From Rhodanobacter sp. B05 (lineage in GTDB: Bacteria; Pseudomonadota; Gammaproteobacteria; Xanthomonadales; Rhodanobacteraceae): 64,000 bases of DNA. A program made the position numbers and the translations under genes. Location: the NCBI RefSeq assembly GCF_002001085.1, contig NZ_MUNU01000019.1:1-64000 (forward strand). The letters are read 5' to 3'. Below the pieces are notes generated by a model. It had not been told where the DNA came from. It saw nothing but the letters and a program-made list of their open reading frames with translations, and did not search any database. This document shows, in pieces, positions 8,897-16,034 of the stretch; position 1 is the stretch's first letter, and every line of letters begins with the position of its first letter.

Positions 8897-10099
8897 ATGA
8901 ACCGCCGAGAATTCCTGCTTGCTGCCGCCAGCGCCGCCGTGGCGTTGCCGACGCTGTCCTTCACCGGCCGCCTGTTTGCCGCACCGGCGAATTCGCCGCG
9001 CTTCCTGCTGGTATTCCTGCGCGGCGGCTACGACTGCAACAACCTGCTGGTGCCGTATGCCAGCGATTTCTATTACGAATCGCGCCCCACCCTGGCGATC
9101 GCGCGTCCCGACGCATCCAACCCGAACAGCGCGATCGCGCTGGATGCGAACTGGGGCCTCAATCCGGTGCTGCGCGATTCGATCCATCCGCTGTGGCAGA
9201 AGAAGCAGATCGCGTTCGTGCCGTTCGCCGGCACCGACGATCTCTCGCGCAGCCATTTCGAAACGCAGAACAATATCGAGTCCGGCGAGCCCACCGCGCG
9301 GCGAGCCAGTTTCCGCTCCGGCTTTTTGGCGCGCCTGTCCGGCCAGCTCACCGGCGCGCCGGCGATCGCCTTCACCAAGAACCTGCCGCTCAGTTTCCAG
9401 GGCGCCGGCAAGGACATCCCCAACATCTCGCTGAAGGCCGACCCCAAGGCCCAATTCAATGCGCGCCAGGCGGCGATCCTCAGCGGCATGTACAAGAACA
9501 CGCCGCTGGCAGCGGCCACCGCCGACGGGCTGGCGCTGCCCGCCACGATCTCCGATGACTTGCGCAACGAGATGATCAAGGCCAGCCGCGGCGCGCCCAG
9601 CGCACGCAGTTTCGCCACCGAGACGCAGCGCATCGCCACCCTGATGCGCGACCAGTACCGGCTCGGCTTCGTCGATGTCGGCGGCTGGGACACCCATGTC
9701 AACCAGGGCAGCGTCACCGGCGGACTTGCCAACAACCTGCGCAACCTGGGCGAAGGCCTGGCCGCCTACGCCGACGCGCTCGGCGACGAATGGGCCAACA
9801 CCACGGTGGTGGTGCTCAGCGAGTTCGGGCGAACCTTCCGCGAGAACGGCGACAAGGGCACCGACCATGGCCACGGCACCGTGCACTGGGTACTCGGCGG
9901 CAAGGTCAACGGCGGCCGCATCGCCGGCGAACAGGTCGCGGTGGCGCCCTCAAGCCTGCTGCAGAATCGCGACTACCCCGTGCTGACCAATTACCGCGAC
10001 ATGCTCGGCGGCTTGTTCGGGCGCGTCTGGGGTCTTTCGCCAAGCCGCCTGCAGTCGGTGTTTCCGCAGGCAAGCCCGCGGGATCTGCAGCTGGTTTGA
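8897..10099 (+). CDS. DUF1501 family protein with Tat signal
   Basis: The 400-residue protein starts with MNRREFLLAAASAAVALPTLSF, a twin-arginine-type signal, so it is likely exported folded. The body has the DUF1501 features LLVFLRGGYDCNNLLVPY, FVDVGGWDTHVNQG, VVVLSEFGRT and GTDHGHGTVHWVLGG, which resemble the metal site of the alkaline-phosphatase/sulfatase fold. The activity is unknown. The start at 8897 is supported by the CACGAGG ribosome-binding site and by the signal peptide; an upstream in-frame ATG at 8819 lies inside the preceding gene. It forms a pair with the DUF1800 gene. Confidence 0.87.
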   Translation: MNRREFLLAAASAAVALPTLSFTGRLFAAPANSPRFLLVFLRGGYDCNNLLVPYASDFYYESRPTLAIARPDASNPNSAIALDANWGLNPVLRDSIHPLWQKKQIAFVPFAGTDDLSRSHFETQNNIESGEPTARRASFRSGFLARLSGQLTGAPAIAFTKNLPLSFQGAGKDIPNISLKADPKAQFNARQAAILSGMYKNTPLAAATADGLALPATISDDLRNEMIKASRGAPSARSFATETQRIATLMRDQYRLGFVDVGGWDTHVNQGSVTGGLANNLRNLGEGLAAYADALGDEWANTTVVVLSEFGRTFRENGDKGTDHGHGTVHWVLGGKVNGGRIAGEQVAVAPSSLLQNRDYPVLTNYRDMLGGLFGRVWGLSPSRLQSVFPQASPRDLQLV

Positions 10100-10121
10100 G
10101 CACCCGGTCGCCTGGCGCCGC

Positions 10122-11024
10122 TCAGGTCGCGGCGCCGGCCACCAGCAAGTGCTTGGCGAGGTTCCCGTGCAGGCGACCGAGCCCACGCACCATGTGCAGC
10201 GTGGCAAACAGCAGCACGATGCCCAGCACGCAAAACCCGACGGTGCCCGCCCATCCGGGGCCGTAGTAGCTGAAGCTGTCGATGTTGATGTTGATCACGT
10301 CGAAACCGAAGGCCTTGATCAGCGGTGCGGCCATGAAACCAAGGGATACCGCCAGCATGGTTACCGTGACCGTGAAATAGAAGATGCCCAGGGGCAGCAT
10401 GAGCAGCATGTAGAACAGCGTGCTCCAGGTGCGCGCGTCCAGGAACATGGCGCCGATCCGCTTCAGCAGGGACTGGCCCTGCTCCGTCGGATACGGCGGT
10501 CTGCGTGGCATGCGCACGCCCAGCATGGCTTCGACGATGCGCCCTTCCAGCAACGAGAGACCACGCACGCTGCTGAAGAAAAGCACGACGAATGGAATGC
10601 CGATGATCAGTACCGAGAAGCCACCCGACATCGAGATGCCGGCGACGGCCCAAGTGAAGTAGAAAATGCCGGTGACCAGCGACAGCATCATGTAAAACAG
10701 GGCGCCATAGGTGTGCCCATCCGCGGCAACGCCGAAAAAGCGTCCGGCCATCGATCGCCGTGCTGGCGGCGGCGGCGGTCGGATCGCGCGCTGGATCCTG
10801 ATTTCCTGGTCGCGGTAGATCTCGGCAACCTCGTCCGGTGCACCGTAGCTGCCCACGACATGTTCGAGCATCTCCGCCTCGCCGCGCACCGGCTGCTCGG
10901 CGAGCTCGGCCCGCAGGTGTTCCTCGGCGTCGTACAGCGCATCCTGGATCAAGGCCGGATCGGCGCCGCGCAGGGCCGCGCGCAACTGGTCCAGATACTC
11001 GGCAATCGTGCGTGGCGCATTCAT
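10122..11024 (-). CDS. Sensor-domain membrane protein with DUF1700-like N-terminus
   Basis: The 300-residue protein begins with a soluble helical part (about residues 1-70: IAEYLDQLRAAL...DAEEHLRAEL...YGAPDEVAEIY) of the type found in DUF1700 proteins. It is followed by two repeats of a membrane unit: TYGALFYMMLSLVTGIFYF at about 107 and TWSTLFYMLLMLPLGIFYF at about 204. The repeated FY-M-LP-GIFYFT pattern is characteristic of the putative sensor domain found near PadR or histidine kinases. The gene overlaps a PadR regulator by ATGA, so the regulator probably controls it. The ligand is unknown. Confidence 0.8.
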   Translation of the reverse strand: MNAPRTIAEYLDQLRAALRGADPALIQDALYDAEEHLRAELAEQPVRGEAEMLEHVVGSYGAPDEVAEIYRDQEIRIQRAIRPPPPPARRSMAGRFFGVAADGHTYGALFYMMLSLVTGIFYFTWAVAGISMSGGFSVLIIGIPFVVLFFSSVRGLSLLEGRIVEAMLGVRMPRRPPYPTEQGQSLLKRIGAMFLDARTWSTLFYMLLMLPLGIFYFTVTVTMLAVSLGFMAAPLIKAFGFDVININIDSFSYYGPGWAGTVGFCVLGIVLLFATLHMVRGLGRLHGNLAKHLLVAGAAT

Positions 11025-11401
11025 GGGACCCCTCCTTGCAAGACGTTGTCGACGGAATCACGGGTGGCATTCCACGCCGCGGTCCACTCGCGCAATGATT
11101 CGCGCCCGGATCTGGTGATGCGGTAATAGCGACGGGGCGGCCCGCTCACCGAGGGCTCGACCTCACTGGCCAGCAACCCGGCCGCCTCGAGATTGCGCAG
11201 CACCGGATACAGCGCGCTCTGCTTGCCGGCGAGCACCCCTTCGCCGCCATCCTCCAGCCGCTTGGCAATCTGGTAGCCGTACATCGGCTGCCGCGACTGG
11301 CCAAGCACCGCCAGCAGCACCAGCGACACCGTGCCACTGGACAGCTCCTTCTGGAATTTCTTCAGCTGGCTGCCGCTCTCGTCCACCCGACTCACCTGCA
11401 C
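11021..11401 (-). CDS. PadR family transcriptional regulator
   Basis: The 126-residue protein has the PadR winged-helix core: LVLLAVLGQSRQPMYGYQIAKRLED, then GKQSALYPVLRNLEAAGLL, then PPRRYYRITRSGRESLREW. PadR proteins are usually dimeric repressors that respond to small molecules. It is the first gene of a two-gene unit and overlaps the sensor-domain gene by four bases. The start is GTG at 11401; an in-frame GTG two codons later is equally possible. The A/T-rich segment just upstream (about 11417-11450) is where its promoter and operator are expected. Confidence 0.87.
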   Translation of the reverse strand: MQVSRVDESGSQLKKFQKELSSGTVSLVLLAVLGQSRQPMYGYQIAKRLEDGGEGVLAGKQSALYPVLRNLEAAGLLASEVEPSVSGPPRRYYRITRSGRESLREWTAAWNATRDSVDNVLQGGVP

Positions 11402-11731
11402 TGCCCTATGGCGTGATGTGAACCATAGTGTTTACTTATGAATAGTGCGTGTGCCGGTAGTCATGCGCGTGCCCGGGGATGCCAGATGGGCATGACACCA
11501 ATGTATGTACACGTTGTACAAACATTGGTGTCAGCTGGCGCTGCTGACGCTTGCATATGATGTTGCTGAGATAGTTATGCAGGCCCGAGAGGCGTTTGCC
11601 TTCGGCAATCAGCTTGGCTCGTAACACCCGAGGAGGCGGACATCATCGTCACCGACGGCGCTCGCGTTTTGCGAGCTTTGACAGCAAGTAAGCACACACA
11701 CTGCGCAGGACCGCGCCTTTCTGGTCAATTT
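11402..11731. other. Intergenic region between padR and the Lnt-like gene, with a large palindrome
   Basis: I see no convincing gene in these 330 bases. The part next to padR is A/T-rich (around CATAGTGTTTACTTATG, an imperfect inverted repeat) and probably holds the padR promoter. At 11493-11533 there is a 41-nt near-perfect palindrome, listed separately. At 11660-11676 there is a short hairpin, GCTCGC / GCGAGC with a GTTTT loop. A 63-codon open frame on the minus strand (11436-11627) runs straight through the palindrome and has no ribosome-binding site. Confidence 0.5.
11493..11533. repeat. 41-nt near-perfect palindrome
   Basis: The arms TGACACCAATGT and ACATTGGTGTCA (12 bp, perfect) enclose a second pair of arms, TGTACA and TGTACA, separated by a single A-A mismatch and a 3-nt centre (CGT). 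Together this is 18 paired positions out of 19 on each side. No T-tract follows on either strand, so it is not a typical intrinsic terminator. It could be a protein-binding site, a large RNA hairpin or the remains of a mobile element end. Confidence 0.75.
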
Positions 11732-13144
11732 TCAACGTTCGGCAACAGGGCGGCGCTTCGCCGCCGCCCGCCAGGCCGGCAGCCCTGCGCCAAGCACGAG
11801 AGCGAAGATCCCGCAGAGCCACGGGAAGACGTTGCCGATCCGCGTATAGAACGTTGGCCCGGATCCCAGCGGCAGGTCGGCGACGATCATGGTCAGGCCC
11901 GCAGGCGCATCCTTCTTGAGGGCGACCAGACGCCCTTGCGCGTCGCTGGCGAACACCAGTCCGTCATGGGCAGCCCGCACGATCGAAAATCCGCCTTCGA
12001 CGCCGCGCATCACGGACATGATTCCATGCTGCCAGCCATCGATGCCCATGTCGCCCGCGGGCACGCCCATCAGGCGGATGCCCTTGGCGGCATCGGAACG
12101 AATGGTGTCGGGGAAATCCATGTCCTTGCAGATCTCCATGGCACGGCCATCGCCCAACCAGCCCGAGACACGACCCGGCGTGAAATCGTCCTCGAGGCCC
12201 GGCACCGGATGGCGCTTGTCGTAGCGCTGAATCCTGCCATCGGGCGTGATCGCAAGCGCGAAGTCGGCGGCCGGCGTCTGGGAATGGAAGCCGGCAATGA
12301 TCTGCACACCCGTATCCCTGGCGGCGGCAACGAGTGGCGCAACGATCGTGCTCTGTCCGGCAGGGGTCGATGCCATGCCGCCTTCCGGCGTAACCACGAA
12401 TCTGGCGCCTTCCCGGGCGGCTGCACGGATCTCGCGCGCATAGCTTTCGGTCACCGCGAGATCGGCGGACACGGTCTTCGCCCGCCAGGAATCCGCTACG
12501 GCCGTTTCATCGACGATTCCCGCCACCCGCAGCACGTCGGGCTGCGGGCGCGCGAGTCGCACGATACCGAACACCAAATTGGCCGCACAGATCGTCAGCC
12601 CGAGGCCGACTGCGGCCGTGTTTCGTTTGAGCCGCAGCGCCATGGCGAGGGTATTGGCAAAGAGGCAGATCAGGAACGTAACGGCATACATCCCGAAGAG
12701 CGATGCGCTCTGGATCAGTACGGGTGCTGACATCGTGCTATAGGCGAGCGATCCGTAGGTGCCGTTCGGGGACTGCAGTTCAATCAGGAACTCGAAGGCT
12801 GTCCAGCAAGCCGGAAACGCAAACAGCGTGAGGAGCGGTGATGCCCGGTGCTGCACGAAGCGCGCAAACCATACCGCGACGCAAAACAGCCCGATATCGA
12901 CCGCCAGAACCGACGTGATGACGAGCGGTGGTATGAGGTGGAGGTAGGGGGATTGCAAGATATAGCCTGCGCCGCCGAGGAGCGCGATGGCGCTCGCCCC
13001 GATCACCTGCCACGTGCGCGTATTGCCATAGGCGAGCCACAACAGCGGCACGGGCGCGAGCCAGACCAGGGCCCAGACGTGGTCGTATCCCTGTGCGAGA
13101 TAAAACATGATGCCGCTCAACACGGCGGCCAGCAGGGTGATCAT
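11732..13144 (-). CDS. Lnt-like membrane nitrilase (apolipoprotein N-acyltransferase homologue)
   Basis: The 470-residue protein has about six membrane segments (residues 1-205), a carbon-nitrogen hydrolase domain (about 210-430) and a final membrane helix, the layout of apolipoprotein N-acyltransferase. The nitrilase triad is present: Glu in VVTPEGGMA, Lys in RYDKRHPVPGLEDDFTPG and Cys in MEICKDMDFP. The sequence around the Cys and Lys differs from the usual Lnt. It also sits behind a TetR regulator, not with housekeeping genes, so it is probably a second, specialised acyltransferase or amidase and not the essential Lnt. It overlaps the TetR gene by ATGA. Confidence 0.78.
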   Translation of the reverse strand: MITLLAAVLSGIMFYLAQGYDHVWALVWLAPVPLLWLAYGNTRTWQVIGASAIALLGGAGYILQSPYLHLIPPLVITSVLAVDIGLFCVAVWFARFVQHRASPLLTLFAFPACWTAFEFLIELQSPNGTYGSLAYSTMSAPVLIQSASLFGMYAVTFLICLFANTLAMALRLKRNTAAVGLGLTICAANLVFGIVRLARPQPDVLRVAGIVDETAVADSWRAKTVSADLAVTESYAREIRAAAREGARFVVTPEGGMASTPAGQSTIVAPLVAAARDTGVQIIAGFHSQTPAADFALAITPDGRIQRYDKRHPVPGLEDDFTPGRVSGWLGDGRAMEICKDMDFPDTIRSDAAKGIRLMGVPAGDMGIDGWQHGIMSVMRGVEGGFSIVRAAHDGLVFASDAQGRLVALKKDAPAGLTMIVADLPLGSGPTFYTRIGNVFPWLCGIFALVLGAGLPAWRAAAKRRPVAER

Positions 13145-13719
13145 GCGTTTTTCCCGGACGGTTTGAGGGAATCGAGGAACTGGCGCTGCGCCGCGCGGTA
13201 CAGCGCCTTGAACTGTTTGTCGCTCGCGAAACGCCTGGCGCGCTGCATCGACACGAATCCCTGTCCGTAGGCCGCGAGCGCCACGGCGATCCCGAGCGTA
13301 GGCTCGTCGCGGAACCGACCATCGGCCTTCGCCTGATCGATGCGAGCCATCGCGAGCGCAATCGCCGGCGAGCGGCCCGCGGCGAAATCATCGGGAAACT
13401 GGCGCGCCGCGGGCGCAGGCAGGAAGAATGCCGCGTCGAACCGGTGCGGCTGCGTGAGCGCGAAATCGAGATAGGCCTCCATGAGCGCCTCCAGCCACGC
13501 CACTGGGTCTCGGGTGCGGATGCCGCGAACAATCGCCTCCCACGCGGAGATACCGTCCTGCATGAGGGCGTTGAGCAACTCGTCCTTGTTCTTGAAATGG
13601 CGGTAGAGCGCCATCGGCGAGAGGCCCGCTCGCTGGGCGACCCTGCGGATGGTCAGCCCCTCGAAGCCTGCGGATTCGAGCACTGCTTTCGCGGCCGAGA
13701 GTATGCGATCCTTGGTCAT
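13141..13719 (-). CDS. TetR/AcrR family transcriptional regulator
   Basis: The 192-residue protein has an N-terminal TetR helix-turn-helix (TKDRILSAAKAVLESAGFEGLTIRRVAQRAGLSPMALYRHFKNKDELLNAL) and a C-terminal ligand/dimer domain resembling the WHG-type domain. It is translationally coupled to the Lnt-like gene (overlap 13141-13144) and so probably controls that two-gene unit. I start it at MTKDRIL; an in-frame start five codons earlier would begin inside the palindromic operator region. The inducer is unknown. Confidence 0.87.
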   Translation of the reverse strand: MTKDRILSAAKAVLESAGFEGLTIRRVAQRAGLSPMALYRHFKNKDELLNALMQDGISAWEAIVRGIRTRDPVAWLEALMEAYLDFALTQPHRFDAAFFLPAPAARQFPDDFAAGRSPAIALAMARIDQAKADGRFRDEPTLGIAVALAAYGQGFVSMQRARRFASDKQFKALYRAAQRQFLDSLKPSGKNA

Positions 13720-13725
13720 GCGTAC

Positions 13726-13753
13726 ACAGTACACTGACGGGTACTAAGTACAC
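13726..13753. promoter_or_regulatory. Candidate TetR operator
   Basis: Directly upstream of the TetR start lies GTACTAAGTAC (13741-13751), a perfect 11-nt palindrome with a single central base. An overlapping AGTAC...GTACT pair lies 8 bases apart just before it. Two further GTACAC words flank them. Closely packed palindromes next to a TetR start are what autoregulation would require. Binding is inferred only from position and symmetry. Confidence 0.45.
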
Positions 13754-14341
13754 AAGCTAGTCTCGCGGCCATAGTTCCGGGCACCCGAGGTGCTCAGGTT
13801 CATGCCATTGTTCGAAGTAACCGTAAAGGACGCGGCATTCGTCTCGTCGTCGCGGACGGCGAGGCGGTAGGGTTCTTTCGGTTAATCCGTGTCTGGGCCG
13901 AGAACCGACAGCGAGCGGAAACCCGGGCGATAGCACTGGTCAACGCGGATTGGCGCAATGGCGTGCATGCAAACCGCGACAAAAGACATGCTGCCAAGCG
14001 CGCCACGCGGCGCTCGGCGAAAATGTCAGGAGGGCGTGTCCGGGATTTCGTGCAAGTGGGCTCCAGGCCAGACATTGCCGTCAGCCCCGGAGTGGTGCGC
14101 CCCGCTTACGTACACACCTTAGCTTGTCAAAGCGAGGCCAATCGCCCACAGACGCGACAGCTAAGCCGTTGATCCGACTACGGGCACACATGCTTTGCTC
14201 TTTGGCTTCCAGCAAAGTGTGTGCATGACCTGCCCGTGCTGCACAAACTTTGGTTTTCAAAACTACACAGGCTTTATCGTCATGCCCACGGGCTCTGCTA
14301 ACTTGCCGTTCCAGCCATCGAGTCGTTCCAGGGGAATTGCC
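13754..14341. other. 588-bp region without a recognised gene
   Basis: An open frame on the plus strand runs from about 13771 to 14172 and reads ...GIRLVVADGEAVGFFRLIRVWAENRQRAETRAIALV... I recognise no family. It lacks a convincing start or ribosome-binding site, and the second half is Arg-rich and looks random, so I treat it as non-coding or decayed. At 14184-14224 there is a 14-bp stem (GCACACA-CTTTGCT / AGCAAAG-TGTGTGC, with a 2-nt bulge and an 11-nt loop). It is enclosed on one side by a GCCCGTG/CACGGGC pair (14232-14293). The latter part should hold the promoter of the isomerase gene. Confidence 0.4.
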
Positions 14342-15289
14342 ATGCCCGCACGCTGCCGTCTCTTCACTGCTGCCTTGCTGACCGGCTTGCTGATCGGGCC
14401 GATGTCGGCAACGGCCAGCCAGTCGCCGACACCGACCCGCGCTCAACTGCTGGCGAAGTCCAGATCCGCCGAATGGCGTACTCCAAGCCCGGACAACCTG
14501 CTGGTGATGCAGCTGCCGAGCGGGCGCGTGCTGATCGAACTGGCGCCCGACTTCGCCCCGCTGCATGCGGCCAATATCCGCACTCTGGTGCGGCAGCACT
14601 ATTTCGACGGACTGGCGATCGTGCGCGTGCAGGACAACTTCGTCACCCAATGGGGCGATCCGGCCAGCGACGACCATGGCGACAAGAGCAAGCTGCGTTC
14701 GCTGGGCAAGGCCCACGACACCGTGCCTCCGGAATACACGTGGGCGATCGACCCCAAGCTGGAATGGACCGCCCTGCCCGATGGCGATGTCTATGCGCCC
14801 GAGGTGGGTTTCAGCGAAGGGTTCCCGGCGGCGCGCGACCCGGCCATCGGGCAGGAATGGCTGACCCACTGTTACGGCATGGTCGGCGTGGGTCGCGACA
14901 ACGGCCCGGAAACCGGCAATGGCAGCGAACTGTACGTGGTGATCGGTCAGGCCCCGCGCCGGCTCGATCGCAACCTGGCGATCGCCGGGCGCGTGCTGGA
15001 AGGCATGCCACTGCTTGCCGGGCTGCCGCGTGGTGAAGGCGAGATGGGCTTCTACACCAAACCTTCGCAGCGCACGCCGATCGAGTCCGTGCGACTGGCC
15101 TCCGAACTGCCCGCGGCGCAGCGTCCCGCGATCCAGGTGCTGCGCACCGACAGCCCCACCTTCGCCGCACTGCTCGATGCCCAGCGCCATCGGCACGATG
15201 CCTTTTACAAGGTGTCCTCGGGCAAGGTCGGGTTGTGCAGCGTCGATGTGCCGGTGCGCCGGCAAGTACCTCCGCCCGCGACGCGCTGA
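14342..15289 (+). CDS. Exported cyclophilin-type peptidyl-prolyl isomerase
   Basis: The 315-residue protein begins with a signal peptide (MPARCRLFTAALLTGLLIGPMSATAS), followed by a cyclophilin-like domain. Features are GRVLIELAPDFAPLHAANIRTLVRQHYFDGLAIVRVQDNFVTQWGDPA, then GMVGVGRDNGPETGNGSELYVVIGQAPRRLDRNLAIAGRVLEGM. The domain has an insert of about 60 residues (SDDHGDKSKL...FPAARDPAIGQEW) relative to minimal cyclophilins, as in larger periplasmic members. It probably helps fold exported proteins. The start at 14342 is chosen for its signal peptide and the GGGGAA site before it. It converges on cysH. Confidence 0.85.
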   Translation: MPARCRLFTAALLTGLLIGPMSATASQSPTPTRAQLLAKSRSAEWRTPSPDNLLVMQLPSGRVLIELAPDFAPLHAANIRTLVRQHYFDGLAIVRVQDNFVTQWGDPASDDHGDKSKLRSLGKAHDTVPPEYTWAIDPKLEWTALPDGDVYAPEVGFSEGFPAARDPAIGQEWLTHCYGMVGVGRDNGPETGNGSELYVVIGQAPRRLDRNLAIAGRVLEGMPLLAGLPRGEGEMGFYTKPSQRTPIESVRLASELPAAQRPAIQVLRTDSPTFAALLDAQRHRHDAFYKVSSGKVGLCSVDVPVRRQVPPPATR

Positions 15290-15314
15290 TCCTTCCGGAC
15301 TGACAACACGCGGC

Positions 15315-16034
15315 TCAGGGAAGGCCGTGCAACCCGCATTCGCGCTTGAGGCCGAAAAAGCGGGTGTCTTCGGGATCCATCCCCGGTTCCCAGCGACGGC
15401 TGGTGTGGCGGTCGCCGACCGAGACATAGCCCTGGTCCCACAATGGGTGGTACGGCAGGCGATGGCGATTCAGGTAGTGGCCGATGTCGCGATCGCTCCA
15501 GTCGGCCAGCGGATGCAATTTCCAGCGGCCGTGCCGTCGTTCGAGAATATCGATCGCGGCGCGGCTGCGTGACTGCTGCCGGCGCAGCCCGGCGATCCAG
15601 CTGCCCGCATGCAACTCGTCCAGGGCCCGTTGCATCGGCTCGACCTTGCGCAACTGGTTGTAGCGATCGATGCCGGGAACGCCCTGCTCCCACAGGCGCC
15701 CGTCGCGCGCCTCCATGCGTGCCGGGCTGAGCGGCGACTGGTAGACCTTGAGGTTCAGATCCAGCCGCTCGGTGAGTGCCTCGACGAAGCGATAGGTCTC
15801 GGGAAACAGGTAGCCGGTATCGACCAGCACCACCGGGATTTGCGGCCGTTGCCGGGTGACCAGGTGCAACGACACGGCAGCTTGCACGCCGAAACTGGAT
15901 GACAGCACATGCTCGCCCGGCAAATGCTCGAATGCCCAGGCCACACGCTGTTCGGCGCTGAGCGAGGTGAGGGTCGCGTTGATGGCGGCGAGCCGGCGTG
16001 GCTCCACTTCGGTGCGGATGGCGCGCAGCTTCAT
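15315..16034 (-). CDS. cysH: Phosphoadenosine phosphosulfate reductase CysH
   Basis: CysH reduces PAPS to sulfite with thioredoxin. The 239-residue protein has the PP-loop-like [15 protein letters not shown], the [14 protein letters not shown] strand and the C-terminal catalytic ECGLHGLP. It lacks the two extra CC pairs that bind the [4Fe-4S] cluster in APS reductases, so it should use PAPS. Its start overlaps the stop of cysI (ATGA, 16031-16034); it is the last gene of cysJ-cysI-cysH. The genes making PAPS (cysD, cysN, cysC) are not in this window. Confidence 0.93.
   Translation of the reverse strand: MKLRAIRTEVEPRRLAAINATLTSLSAEQRVAWAFEHLPGEHVLSSSFGVQAAVSLHLVTRQRPQIPVVLVDTGYLFPETYRFVEALTERLDLNLKVYQSPLSPARMEARDGRLWEQGVPGIDRYNQLRKVEPMQRALDELHAGSWIAGLRRQQSRSRAAIDILERRHGRWKLHPLADWSDRDIGHYLNRHRLPYHPLWDQGYVSVGDRHTSRRWEPGMDPEDTRFFGLKRECGLHGLP

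Noticed and set aside
11493-11533. The 41-nt palindrome as an intrinsic terminator
   Set aside because: No T-run follows it on either strand.
11436-11627. 63-codon minus-strand open frame
   Set aside because: It runs through the large palindrome, lacks a ribosome-binding site and has no recognised homology.
13800-14075. Minus-strand open frame of 91 codons in the gap after the TetR gene
   Set aside because: Composition is Arg/Ser/Thr-rich, with no ribosome-binding site; it looks like a chance frame.
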